Source of the DNA: Rhodobacteraceae bacterium HTCC2083 | Lineage (GTDB): Bacteria; Pseudomonadota; Alphaproteobacteria; Rhodobacterales; Rhodobacteraceae | Direction of reading: 5' to 3' | NCBI GenBank assembly: GCA_000156115.1 | Contig: DS995276.1 | Location: 3,222,696 to 3,286,695 of the forward strand | DNA: 64,000 bases | Part shown: in pieces, positions 9,695 through 17,815 of the stretch | Numbering within the stretch: the first letter of the stretch is position 1 | Layout: the number at the start of each line of letters is the position of its first letter | Notes under the pieces: model-generated | What the model saw: the letters and a program-made list of their open reading frames with translations, nothing else | Told to the model about the DNA's origin: nothing | The model's database searches: none | Made by a program: the position numbers and the translations under genes

Positions 9695-9814
9695 CTTCAA
9701 AATTATTCGCGACATATGTGTTCATCAACGCACACGAGATGTTGATCATCGTATAGTTGCGCGCGCAACCGGTAAGACTTCTTATATTGGGTATCTTTAT
9801 ATGGAGGCTTACCA

Positions 9815-10390
9815 ATGAAATTAGTTCTATTCGCCGCAGCATTCGCCCTTGCAGGAACCAGCGCCTACGCGGCACCCGAGAAATATATGCTCGATGCGAG
9901 CCACAGTCAGATTGTGTTCACTTACAGCCACGTGGGTTTTTCCACGACTTACGGCATGTTTTCCGGCTTTGAAGGCGAGATCATGTTCGATCAAGAAGAT
10001 CCGGCAGCGTCTAGTGTAACTGTCTCCATGCCCGCGACGTCGATGATTACTGGATGGGAACAACGCTTGGGTCATTTTATGTCACCCGACTTTTTTGATG
10101 CATCCGATGATGAGATTATTTCGTTCACATCTACAAGCATTGAAGTGATGGGCGATAACACTGCTCAAATAACAGGTGATTTGACGATCAATGATGTAAC
10201 GAAATCTGTCGTGTTGGACGCAAAACTCAACAATGTTGGACCTAACCCAGTAATGGGCGGAAAAGCATGGGCAGGTTTTGATGCAACAGCAACTTTGTTG
10301 CGTTCTGATTATAGGTTAGGCCTGTATGCGCCAGCGATCAGCGATGAAGTCGAAGTTATGATTTCTATCGAGGCGGCAAAAGCCGAGTAA
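9815..10390 (+). CDS. YceI-family periplasmic lipid-binding protein
   Basis: A cleavable signal peptide (MKLVLFAAAFALAGTSAYA) precedes a single YceI domain. The domain starts with the typical DASHSQIVFTYSHVGFSTT and contains FEGEIMFD and LTINDVTKSV. YceI proteins form a lipocalin-like barrel that binds isoprenoids, and some are induced by base or stress. Length 191 is standard. GGAGG lies 10 nt before the ATG. It converges on a cytochrome b561-YceI fusion (10466-11662) across a shared terminator, so two YceI domains occur within 2 kb; a joint role in isoprenoid-quinone handling is possible but inferred. Confidence 0.92.
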   Translation: MKLVLFAAAFALAGTSAYAAPEKYMLDASHSQIVFTYSHVGFSTTYGMFSGFEGEIMFDQEDPAASSVTVSMPATSMITGWEQRLGHFMSPDFFDASDDEIISFTSTSIEVMGDNTAQITGDLTINDVTKSVVLDAKLNNVGPNPVMGGKAWAGFDATATLLRSDYRLGLYAPAISDEVEVMISIEAAKAE

Positions 10391-10413
10391 GCGTAACCCC
10401 TTTTAGACATAGA

Positions 10414-10445
10414 AAAGGCCGCTGCATCTGCTAGCGGCCTTTTTT
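10414..10445. terminator. Bidirectional intrinsic terminator
   Basis: AAAGGCCGCT pairs with AGCGGCCTTT around a 9-nt loop, with A-rich and T-rich flanks on both sides. It separates the convergent yceI and cytochrome b561-YceI genes. Confidence 0.88.
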
Positions 10446-10465
10446 GTATCTTGCTGGTCAGGCTT

Positions 10466-11662
10466 TTAGGGCGTTCGCGTTGCAGTAAGCGTAATACCGA
10501 CATCCACTTTGAACGCGAGCGAGCTTTCATCCGGCATATTGTCTCCGATCTTGAAATCCCTTCGATCTAGCTCAAGTCGACCCTTCATTTGTGCTGTTTC
10601 GCCCTCGATGTGTAGATCGAATGGCATACTGACCGGAATTTCCGTGCCGCGAATGCTGAGCGTGCCGTCAGCGGTGTAGCCATCGGCTTGAAACATCAGC
10701 TCGGCATAGAATTCGGCAGTTGGGTGCGTGTCGGCATCAAAGAAATCAGGCCCCAATGCTTGTCCTGTGACTGACCCGAGCGTCAGAGATCCAATCGAGA
10801 TTACAGCGCGCACAGTGCCGTGAGAACCCGGGCTTTCAAGTTCTTTGTACGCTATATCGGCGGTCCAATCTTCAAAACTGCCGCTGACCTGTGACCCGAA
10901 TTGTGTAATTTCGAGGCTGAGCATACCACTATCAACATGCCAGTCGCTTTGGACCTCTTCCAGAGGTACGCTTTGCGCTGTGTCTGAATGGCTGTTGTGA
11001 GTGCCCATGGCCGACCCGACGCCCAAAGCCGCAATCCAAACCACGATCGCCGTCATAAAGGGCGCGAACTTGCTTGTTGCGTGAAGCGTGCCTGCTTCCG
11101 TCATGCCAGGCAACATGCGACGTAGCGTGTCATCTTTGTCGACAAAGTGATGTTTCAGCGCACCTGCCACATGTAAGAAGATTGAAAGCGCGAGAACGCG
11201 TTCGAATACGATATGCAAACCTGCGGTCAGCGCGGCAAGGCTTTCGCTTTTAGGCACCATGGGTAGGTTTTGTCCGAACGGCCACAAGATGGGTGCAAAG
11301 CCTGAGGTTGATGCGTGATGGATCCATCCGCTCAGTGGCACTAATAGGAGTGAGCCGTAGAGGAGCCAGTGCACAAGCTCTGCCAGAAAGCTCTCGGCGC
11401 GACGTTCGGGGTGAAGTCCTGAGGGCTTTGGTTGGCTCAACGCCCAAATAATGCGGCCAAGGGCAACGAAAAATGCCGTGACGCCGACGGTTTTGTGCAT
11501 CGAGAAGAGAAACGCTTTGAATTCAAGCGCTTCACTGGTGTCATAAGCGAGTTTGTTGGCAATGATCCCCAGGGGAATGGCCGTAAAAATCAATAAGACC
11601 GTTAGCCAGTGGAAGGTTTTGGTGACCGAGCCATAGCTGCGGGGTGTGTTCGAGGTTGGCAT
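10466..11662 (-). CDS. Cytochrome b561 - YceI fusion protein
   Basis: Residues about 1-200 form a four-helix b561 membrane domain (SYGSVTKTFHWLTVLLIF, SMHKTVGVTAFFVALGRIIW, ELVHWLLYGSLLLVPLSGW, HVAGALKHHF) with the expected haem-binding histidines. A further helix (FAPFMTAIVVWIAALGVGSA) leads to a periplasmic YceI domain from about residue 235 (WHVDSGMLSLEITQFGSQVSG). The fused form is known in proteobacteria. It probably exchanges electrons with the quinone pool while the YceI barrel binds an isoprenoid ligand, but the reaction is not established. It converges on the stand-alone yceI gene. Confidence 0.9.
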   Translation of the reverse strand: MPTSNTPRSYGSVTKTFHWLTVLLIFTAIPLGIIANKLAYDTSEALEFKAFLFSMHKTVGVTAFFVALGRIIWALSQPKPSGLHPERRAESFLAELVHWLLYGSLLLVPLSGWIHHASTSGFAPILWPFGQNLPMVPKSESLAALTAGLHIVFERVLALSIFLHVAGALKHHFVDKDDTLRRMLPGMTEAGTLHATSKFAPFMTAIVVWIAALGVGSAMGTHNSHSDTAQSVPLEEVQSDWHVDSGMLSLEITQFGSQVSGSFEDWTADIAYKELESPGSHGTVRAVISIGSLTLGSVTGQALGPDFFDADTHPTAEFYAELMFQADGYTADGTLSIRGTEIPVSMPFDLHIEGETAQMKGRLELDRRDFKIGDNMPDESSLAFKVDVGITLTATRTP

Positions 11663-11850
11663 TCCATTGCTCCAAGTAGAAGTGTTCTGCGTGATGACGC
11701 GTCAACTGAAGGACTTATTCGTACAGTATCGTGCCTACGTGTTCGCTGCAGTCATTTTCTCAATACAGGGTCTGTGCGCCCATGCAGGCAGACTTGCGAT
11801 GAACGCGGAGCAGGGGTAGAGCAAAAGAAACGCTTTTGAGGAGACGCGAC

Positions 11851-12780
11851 ATGAGCAAAGCCTTTGTATTCCCCGGTCAAGGGGCGCAATCGATTGGAAT
11901 GGGTAAAGCTCTGGCGGATGCTTATCCTGCAGCGAAAGCGGTCTTTGGCGAGGTCGATGAGGCCTTAGGCGAAAAGCTAAGTGCGCTTATTTGGGAAGGC
12001 GAGCAGGACACGTTGACGCTAACGCAAAACGCGCAGCCTGCATTGATGGCGACTTCGCTTGCTGCGATGCGCGCACTTGAGGCGGAAGGCGTTGCGATCA
12101 CAGATGCTTCTTTTGTAGCGGGTCATTCTTTGGGTGAGTATTCCGCATTGGCCGCTACGGGAGCCTTGTCAATTGCCGACACCGCACGTTTGTTGCGCAC
12201 ACGCGGCACAGCCATGCAAGAAGCGGTGCCTGTCGGTGTCGGCGCGATGGCAGCCTTGTTGGGGCTGGATTTTGAAACGGCGCAAGAGGTGGCCAGCGAA
12301 GCCGCACAAGGCGATGTGTGTCAGGCTGCGAACGACAATGATCCAAGCCAAGTGGTTGTATCCGGTCATCTTGGTGCTGTTGAACGAGCTTTGGTGATCG
12401 CTAAAGAAAAAGGTGCGAAACGTGCGGTTCTATTGCCTGTGAGCGCGCCATTTCATTGTGCTTTGATGGAACCAGCGGCACGCGTTATGGCCGACGCGTT
12501 GGGCGCAGTGGAGATCAACACGCCTGCCGTGCCAGTTGTCGCAAATGTGCGCGCTGATGCTGTGAGCGATCCAGCGGCTATTCGCACCTTGCTTGTAGAA
12601 CAGGTCACAGGTTCCGTGCGCTGGCGCGAAAGCGTCGGCTTTATGGCCGCGCAGGGCGTTGATACGATTTGGGAAGTGGGTGCGGGCAAAGCATTGTCCG
12701 GCATGATCCGCCGCATAGCGCGCGAGATCGCGTGTAGCCCTGTTGGAACACCTGAGGATATCGCAAAGTTGGAGCGCTAA
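11851..12780 (+). CDS. fabD: Malonyl-CoA:ACP transacylase
   Basis: FabD loads malonate from CoA onto acyl carrier protein for fatty-acid synthesis. The catalytic Ser93 lies in GHSLGEYSA, and the N-terminal FPGQGAQ and C-terminal VGAGKALSGMIRRI motifs are present. The start at 11851 follows GAGGAGAC; five upstream codons in the same frame are not part of the family. 309 residues is normal. It heads the fabD-fabG-acpP-fabF-mltG group on the plus strand, though 480 bp separate it from fabG. Confidence 0.96.
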   Translation: MSKAFVFPGQGAQSIGMGKALADAYPAAKAVFGEVDEALGEKLSALIWEGEQDTLTLTQNAQPALMATSLAAMRALEAEGVAITDASFVAGHSLGEYSALAATGALSIADTARLLRTRGTAMQEAVPVGVGAMAALLGLDFETAQEVASEAAQGDVCQAANDNDPSQVVVSGHLGAVERALVIAKEKGAKRAVLLPVSAPFHCALMEPAARVMADALGAVEINTPAVPVVANVRADAVSDPAAIRTLLVEQVTGSVRWRESVGFMAAQGVDTIWEVGAGKALSGMIRRIAREIACSPVGTPEDIAKLER

Positions 12781-12798
12781 GCGCGCTCTAACCCTTAT

Positions 12799-13131
12799 TC
12801 AGCGGCGATTGCTGTGGTATTCACAGGTCTTGCCGGACGCCCCGGGCGCGTAGCTTTTCTGGTAGTCTTGACCGATTGAACGGCTTTGACGGGGGACCCA
12901 TTGAGGCGCGCTGTACATGAAGCGGGTTTTAGCACACATCTGCGCAATGACAGTGTAATCAGTGGCGGCGCGATTGACGCATTTTTGGGCGGCACCCAAC
13001 GCATAATGGAAGAGTGTGTTGTTATTGGAGTGGCACATGGTGCGGACACTGAGGCACACAAAATATTTGCCACTGAAATGACCGGTGGTGATGGATATGC
13101 GCGCTTTGCGGATGAATTTGCTGGCCGCCAT
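12799..13131 (-). CDS. Possible secreted/hypothetical protein between fabD and fabG
   Basis: The 480-bp gap between fabD and fabG has long open frames on three frames. The most protein-like is this minus-strand frame (MAASKFIRKA to CEYHSNRR), because its third codon positions are GC-rich and it has several cysteines (CVNRAATDYT, CAKTRFMY, GQDYQKSY). I do not recognise the family. The start is unclear: GAGGG is only 2 nt before the ATG, and the frame is open further up to 13341, into fabG. A competing frame (12795-13196) has an unusual composition and looks like a shadow. Low confidence. Confidence 0.3.
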   Translation of the reverse strand: MAASKFIRKARISITTGHFSGKYFVCLSVRTMCHSNNNTLFHYALGAAQKCVNRAATDYTVIAQMCAKTRFMYSAPQWVPRQSRSIGQDYQKSYAPGASGKTCEYHSNRR

Positions 13132-13218
13132 AGCCCTCGGGCGATGACAATCGCTGAGATTGGCGCTATGGGAATCGTGAGTGCGAATGCGGGCAACGTA
13201 TTGGCTGCGATTAACGGG

Positions 13219-13250
13219 CTTTCCTTTGCTTGGGGGAGAGCAAAGGAAAG
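13219..13250 (+). promoter_or_regulatory. 12-bp hairpin covering the fabG ribosome-binding site
   Basis: CTTTCCTTTGCT (13219-13230) and AGCAAAGGAAAG (13239-13250) are perfectly complementary with an 8-nt loop. The 3' arm contains the AAAGGAAAG that serves as fabG Shine-Dalgarno, 10 nt before the ATG. No T-run follows, so it is not a normal terminator. Confidence 0.7.
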
Positions 13251-13260
13251 GGTTGTTTAC

Positions 13261-13998
13261 ATGTTCGATTTGACGGGAAAATGCGCGCTGGTCACAGGCG
13301 CATCTGGTGGCATCGGCGCGGATATAGCGCGGGGTTTGCACGCTGCGGGCGCAATTGTTGGCTTATCTGGCACACGTGTCGCACCGCTTGAGGCGTTGGC
13401 CGCGGAGCTTGGTGAGCGCGCGCATATCTTGCCGTGCAATCTGTCTGACATGGAAGCCGTTGTGGCACTGCCAAAGCAAGCGATTGAAGCAATGGGCAGC
13501 GTCGACATTTTGGTGAACAACGCAGGCATAACCCGCGACAATCTGTTTATGCGGATGTCTGACGAGGAATGGCAGTCCGTGCTGGACGTGAACCTGACGG
13601 CGACAATGAAGCTTTGCAAAGGTGTGATGCGCGGCATGATGAAGGCGCGTTGGGGGCGTATTGTGAATGTCTCCTCCATCGTTGGGGCCACCGGCAATCC
13701 TGGCCAAGCGAACTACGCAGCGTCCAAAGCGGGCATGATTGCGATGGGTAAATCGCTGGCTTATGAGGTCGCATCGCGCGGGATCACCGTGAACGCGATT
13801 GCGCCGGGCTTTATTGAGACCGCGATGACCGACAAGCTTACCGATGATCAAAAGGCCGGAATTCTGGGGCAGGTGCCAGCAGGGCGCATGGGAGCACCGA
13901 ATGAGATTGCTGCGGCCGTGATCTATCTTTCAAGCGTTGAGGCGTCTTATGTGACGGGTGCAACGCTGCATGTGAACGGCGGAATGGCGATGCTTTAA
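13261..13998 (+). CDS. fabG: 3-oxoacyl-ACP reductase
   Basis: FabG is the NADPH-dependent short-chain dehydrogenase that reduces 3-oxoacyl-ACP. The Rossmann motif VTGASGGIG, the NNAG motif (LVNNAGITRDN), the catalytic Ser (NVSSIVG) and the YxxxK pair (YAASKAG) are all present in 245 residues. The frame is open 375 nt further upstream, but the family starts at MFDLTGKCALVTG, so ATG 13261 is chosen. It is followed by acpP after 192 bp. Translation may be governed by the hairpin that covers its ribosome-binding site. Confidence 0.96.
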   Translation: MFDLTGKCALVTGASGGIGADIARGLHAAGAIVGLSGTRVAPLEALAAELGERAHILPCNLSDMEAVVALPKQAIEAMGSVDILVNNAGITRDNLFMRMSDEEWQSVLDVNLTATMKLCKGVMRGMMKARWGRIVNVSSIVGATGNPGQANYAASKAGMIAMGKSLAYEVASRGITVNAIAPGFIETAMTDKLTDDQKAGILGQVPAGRMGAPNEIAAAVIYLSSVEASYVTGATLHVNGGMAML

Positions 13999-14026
13999 CG
14001 CGTGACTTGAAGTCAGGCGATTCCGT

Positions 14027-14054
14027 TTGCCTTATGCGTCGCGTATGTTATAGG
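14027..14054 (+). promoter_or_regulatory. Candidate promoter of acpP
   Basis: TTGCCT (14027-14032), a 16-bp spacer and TATAGG (14049-14054). This would give acpP its own transcript with a leader of about 130 nt. Confidence 0.5.
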
Positions 14055-14111
14055 CGGCGCATCATTGGCCTTGGGATTGATTTTCCACGGTGTTCCGCAT
14101 GGAACAAAAGC

Positions 14112-14171
14112 TGCCCAATCGGGCAATATCAAGTGCCCCTCTGGGGACAGGCACCAAAGGGCAATATGCCC
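14112..14171 (+). promoter_or_regulatory. Structured acpP leader with alternative hairpins
   Basis: Three successive short hairpins use GCCC/GGGC arms: TGCCC-aatc-GGGCA (14112-14125), GTGCC...GGCAC (14133-14154) and GGGC-aatat-GCCC (14159-14171). The segment GGGCAATAT occurs twice, at 14121 and 14159, so the arms can pair in more than one way. It lies 20 nt before the acpP Shine-Dalgarno. Confidence 0.5.
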
Positions 14172-14190
14172 AAGATATAAGGATTTCGAG

Positions 14191-14424
14191 ATGAGCGACG
14201 TTGCAGATCGTGTTAAAAAGATCGTAGTTGAGCACCTTGGTGTGGAAGAAGACAAAGTTGTTGAGGGTGCATCCTTTATCGACGATTTGGGCGCAGACAG
14301 CCTCGACACAGTTGAGCTGGTCATGGCGTTCGAAGAAGAGTTCGGCATCGAGATCCCTGATGACGCAGCTGAGAACATCCAGTCCTTCGGCGACGCGGTA
14401 AAGTTCATCTCTGAAGCGGCGTAA
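14191..14424 (+). CDS. acpP: Acyl carrier protein
   Basis: The 77-residue acidic protein carries growing acyl chains on a phosphopantetheine attached to Ser37 in the motif [11 protein letters not shown]. The helical pattern and length are standard. AAGGAT lies 7 nt before the ATG. It lies between fabG and fabF, but a strong terminator and a minus-strand gene separate it from fabF, so acpP is probably expressed as its own unit, as expected for this abundant protein. ACP would also donate the acyl chain to the LuxI enzyme. Confidence 0.97.
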   Translation: MSDVADRVKKIVVEHLGVEEDKVVEGASFIDDLGADSLDTVELVMAFEEEFGIEIPDDAAENIQSFGDAVKFISEAA

Positions 14425-14453
14425 GCTGGTTTTACGAGATTAGAGTTTAAAAG

Positions 14454-14489
14454 CGCCCCTGCGAGTAGATCGCGAGGGGCGTTTTTTTT
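14454..14489 (+). terminator. Intrinsic terminator of acpP
   Basis: CGCCCCT-GCGA pairs with TCGC-AGGGGCG (one bulged G) around GTAGA, followed by eight T residues. Confidence 0.9.
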
Positions 14490-14518
14490 GTTTTGAATAG
14501 ATCGGCTGGAATTCAAAC

Positions 14519-14848
14519 CTACTCGTCTGTCCACTCACCGATTGGACTGTATTCTACCAAGCACGTATCCCTCAATTCTCTTCGAACATCTTGCAAAATG
14601 GAGTGTGCTTTGGATTCAAATTGTTCAAAGTCTCCTCGCGACCATGGACTCGGTCCAGCAGGATCATTCCAATTCAATGCCTCATCGTGGATTTCGGATA
14701 GCTCGCCTAATTTGGCTTTGGTTTCGTTTCGCAATAGTAAGAGACACTCGATCTCTGCATAGCCATATATTGCTTTGGCTGCTTCATTCACGCCCCACAG
14801 GCAGCTACCGCCCCATTCAAACATGAGCCGAATTTCATAGAGCGCCAT
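14519..14848 (-). CDS. Conserved hypothetical protein
   Basis: The product is 109 residues and starts MALYEIRLMFEWGGSCLWG. I choose the ATG at 14848 because GAGG lies 6 nt upstream; the frame is open to a GTG at 14935. It is acidic and tryptophan-rich (WNDPAGPSPWSRGDFEQF) with no signal peptide, membrane helix or known catalytic motif. It seems familiar as a small protein scattered through several bacterial phyla, without a known function. It sits alone between acpP and fabF in opposite orientation, so it may be a later arrival in the fab cluster. Confidence 0.7.
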   Translation of the reverse strand: MALYEIRLMFEWGGSCLWGVNEAAKAIYGYAEIECLLLLRNETKAKLGELSEIHDEALNWNDPAGPSPWSRGDFEQFESKAHSILQDVRRELRDTCLVEYSPIGEWTDE

Positions 14849-15099
14849 TTGGAACCTCATAGTATTTGATCGATTTTTTATTGAAAGAAGCCATGGGATT
14901 TTAATATCTGCAAAGTCAACGACCGTAACGTCCACACAACTGACTTTATCGTATTTTTCAGAAAGCTCTAGTTACTTCAAGGTTTGGTTTTTTCTCTTTG
15001 AAACGTGACTTAGCCAACTCATCACCCAACCTCTTGCCCCCATCCCCCCAGCACTGGTAAGTGTGCCTATAACAAACACACTCTAAAGAGGGCAGTCTT

Positions 15100-16359
15100 A
15101 TGCGCCGAGTAGTTGTCACAGGTCTTGGATTGGTTACGCCGCTTGCCAGCGGTGTTGAGGAAACCTGGGCTCGTATTTTAAAAGGCACCTCTGGTGCGGG
15201 GCCAATCACGCGCTTTGATGCGTCACGTGTGACCACGAAATATGCCTGCGAAGTGCCGCTTGGTGATGGCACGGACGGCACATTTAATGCCGACGACTGG
15301 ATGCTGCCGAAAGAACGGCGCAAAGTGGATGATTTCATTCTTTATGGTATTGCAGCGGCTGAGCAAGCGGTTCAGGATGCAGGTTGGACGCCCGAGGATG
15401 AAGACAACAAACTGCGCACGGGTGTGATGATCGGCTCTGGCATCGGCGGTTTGAATTCCATCGCGGAAACGGCGATTTTGATCCATGAGCGCGGTCCACG
15501 CCGCGTCTCGCCCTTCTTTATTCCTGGTGCATTGATCAACTTGATTTCTGGTCAGGTCGGCATTCGGTATGGCTTTAAAGGACCAAACCACGCGGTTGTA
15601 ACAGCTTGTTCGACGGGTGCGCATGCGATTGGGGATGCGGCGCGGCTTATTATGACCTCCGATGCGGATGTTATGATCGCAGGCGGCGCCGAAGCGTCGA
15701 TTTCCGAGATTGGCATTGCCGGTTTCAACGCCTGCAAGGCGCTCAGCACGAAATGCGAAGACGATCCCACCAAGGCGAGCCGACCCTATGACGCGGATCG
15801 CGATGGTTTTGTGATGGGCGAAGGCGCTGGTGTTGTTGTGCTCGAAGAATACGAGCACGCCAAAGCGCGCGGCGCAAAAATTTACGCTGAAGTCATTGGT
15901 TATGGCCTGTCAGGTGATGCCTATCACATCACAGCACCCAGCGAGACGGGTGAAGGCGGTGAGCGTTCTATGCGCGCGGCACTTGGCAAGGCAGGGCTTG
16001 AGCCGAAAGACATTGATTACATCAACGCGCACGGCACATCGACGATGGCGGATACCATCGAATTGGGCGCGGTTGAGCGGATGTTGGGGGAGCATGCGGG
16101 CTCTGTCACGATGTCCTCGACCAAGTCGATGACGGGTCATCTGCTTGGGGCGGCTGGCGCGATTGAAGCGATCTTCTCGATCCTCGCGATCCGCGATCAA
16201 GTGGCACCGCCAACGATTAACTTGGATAACCCTGCTGTTGAGACAGCTGTGGATCTTGCACCGAATGCGCCTGTTAAGCGTGAAATCAACGTGGCTTTGA
16301 GCAATTCGTTTGGATTTGGCGGCACGAACGCGAGCGTGTTGTTCGGAAAGGTCGACTAA
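15100..16359 (+). CDS. fabF: 3-oxoacyl-ACP synthase II
   Basis: FabF condenses malonyl-ACP with acyl-ACP and sets chain length and unsaturation balance. The Cys-His-His triad is visible: ACSTGAHAIG (nucleophile), INAHGTSTMA and TKSMTGHLLGAAGAIEA. The C-terminal SFGFGGTNASV glycine loop is complete. Length 419 is typical. Start MRRVVVTGLGLVTP at 15100. mltG begins 1 nt after the fabF stop, so these two are translationally coupled. Confidence 0.97.
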   Translation: MRRVVVTGLGLVTPLASGVEETWARILKGTSGAGPITRFDASRVTTKYACEVPLGDGTDGTFNADDWMLPKERRKVDDFILYGIAAAEQAVQDAGWTPEDEDNKLRTGVMIGSGIGGLNSIAETAILIHERGPRRVSPFFIPGALINLISGQVGIRYGFKGPNHAVVTACSTGAHAIGDAARLIMTSDADVMIAGGAEASISEIGIAGFNACKALSTKCEDDPTKASRPYDADRDGFVMGEGAGVVVLEEYEHAKARGAKIYAEVIGYGLSGDAYHITAPSETGEGGERSMRAALGKAGLEPKDIDYINAHGTSTMADTIELGAVERMLGEHAGSVTMSSTKSMTGHLLGAAGAIEAIFSILAIRDQVAPPTINLDNPAVETAVDLAPNAPVKREINVALSNSFGFGGTNASVLFGKVD

Positions 16360-16360
16360 T

Positions 16361-17515
16361 ATGTGGCGGCACATTGCGTCTAACGCGGTGACGTTTCTCA
16401 TCGTGGCGCTTTTTCTGTTGGGCGGCGCTATTCTTTGGGGGCAGGGTCAGTACAAAGACGCTGGTCCTTTGGAGCAAGCGATTTGCCTGAAAGTGGATCG
16501 TGGATCGACCATGAGTAGGGTCAGTGATGATCTTGGCGCTCAAGGAGCGGTTTCCAGTCCTGCAGTATTTCGCATCGGTGCGGATTATCAAGATAAGACC
16601 GCCAAGTTGAAGGCGGGTAGTTTTCTGGTGCCAGAGAATGCTTCTATGGAAGAGATCGTCAGCATTGTTACGCGAGGTGGGGCGAACTCGTGCGGTACGG
16701 AAGTGGTGTACCGTATTGGTGTAACGCGGGCGACCGTGCAAGTGCGTCAGCTTGATCCAAGTACCAATCGTTTTTTGGAAATGGCCAGTTTCAACCCCGT
16801 TGAGGATGCGATCCCCGAGGAATATACCCGTGTGCGCGGTGAGACTGACACGCGCTATCGGATCGCTTTGGCGGAAGGAGTGACCAGCTGGCAGGTGATT
16901 GAAGAGTTGAAATCAGTTGATTTGTTAAGTGGTGACGTTGCTGAGGTGCCAGCGGAAGGCATGCTTGCGCCGGATAGTTATGAGGTGAGCGTGGACGATA
17001 CACGCACGGAATTGGTGCAGCGGATGTTGGATGCGCAACAGAAACGCATCGCTGATGTGTGGGCCGAGCGGCGCGAAGATGTACCACTGAAAACACCTGA
17101 AGAAATGCTGACGCTAGCCTCTATCATCGAGAAAGAGACGGGGATTGCGGAGGAACGTCGACAAGTGGCCTCTGTGTTTACCAATCGTTTGAACCAAGGG
17201 ATTAGGTTACAGACCGATCCAACGGTGATTTACGGTGTCACGCGCGGTAAGGGCGTGCTTGGGCGTGGTTTGCTGCGCAGTGAGCTGCGCAAGGAGACTC
17301 CTTGGAATACCTATGTGATCGATGGTTTGCCACCGACCCCGATTGCCAATCCAGGATTGGCAAGTTTGCGGGCTGCGGTTGATCCAGACGAGACACCCTT
17401 CATCTTCTTTGTAGCCGACGGCACGGGTGGGCATGCATTTGCTGAAACGCTTGCAGAGCATAACGCAAATGTAGCCAAGTGGCGCCAGATCGAAGCAGAT
17501 CGTGCCGATAACTAA
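16361..17515 (+). CDS. mltG: Endolytic transglycosylase MltG
   Basis: MltG (YceG) is an inner-membrane enzyme that cuts nascent glycan strands and so terminates their synthesis. An N-terminal membrane helix (AVTFLIVALFLLGGAILWG) anchors a periplasmic domain. The catalytic region LTLASIIEKETGI carries the essential Glu, followed by VFTNRLNQGIRLQTDPTV and the typical TPIANPGLASLRAAVDP. The start at 16361 follows the fabF stop directly. 384 residues is normal. The fabF-mltG pairing is conserved in Rhodobacterales. Confidence 0.95.
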   Translation: MWRHIASNAVTFLIVALFLLGGAILWGQGQYKDAGPLEQAICLKVDRGSTMSRVSDDLGAQGAVSSPAVFRIGADYQDKTAKLKAGSFLVPENASMEEIVSIVTRGGANSCGTEVVYRIGVTRATVQVRQLDPSTNRFLEMASFNPVEDAIPEEYTRVRGETDTRYRIALAEGVTSWQVIEELKSVDLLSGDVAEVPAEGMLAPDSYEVSVDDTRTELVQRMLDAQQKRIADVWAERREDVPLKTPEEMLTLASIIEKETGIAEERRQVASVFTNRLNQGIRLQTDPTVIYGVTRGKGVLGRGLLRSELRKETPWNTYVIDGLPPTPIANPGLASLRAAVDPDETPFIFFVADGTGGHAFAETLAEHNANVAKWRQIEADRADN

Positions 17516-17660
17516 CGCGACTGCGGGTGCTTCCCCCGTCTGCGATGCAGACTTATCCGAGGTGTTTCAAGACCAGAGAAGCGGGTAGGTTTGAGAGACT
17601 GATTTTAACAATTTGTTAATGATACCGCGCGGTTAGAGTAATGTAACAATCTGGTTTTGC

Positions 17661-17689
17661 TTGACTTTGCGAACGGCCTCTCCTATAAG
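17661..17689 (+). promoter_or_regulatory. Strong sigma-70-like promoter before the GTA remnant
   Basis: TTGACT (17661-17666), an exact 17-bp spacer and TATAAG (17684-17689). Transcription would start near 17696 and meet a terminator-like hairpin 25 nt later. Confidence 0.65.
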
Positions 17690-17717
17690 TTGTGACATGC
17701 TAGAAGTAGTGGCAAAG

Positions 17718-17749
17718 CGGCCTTGAGGTGGTACCTCGGGGCCGTTTTT
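17718..17749 (+). terminator. Terminator or attenuator upstream of the GTA remnant
   Basis: A two-part stem (CGGCC/GGCCG outside, GAGGT/ACCTC inside, 2-nt internal loops, GGT loop) is followed by TTTTT. It may end the mltG transcript or attenuate the promoter at 17661. Confidence 0.65.
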
Positions 17750-17815
17750 CATTTTGCTCGTGCGGAGGAAACTCGCATGAGGAGTAACTATGTATGACAC
17801 AAACACCCCCAACGC

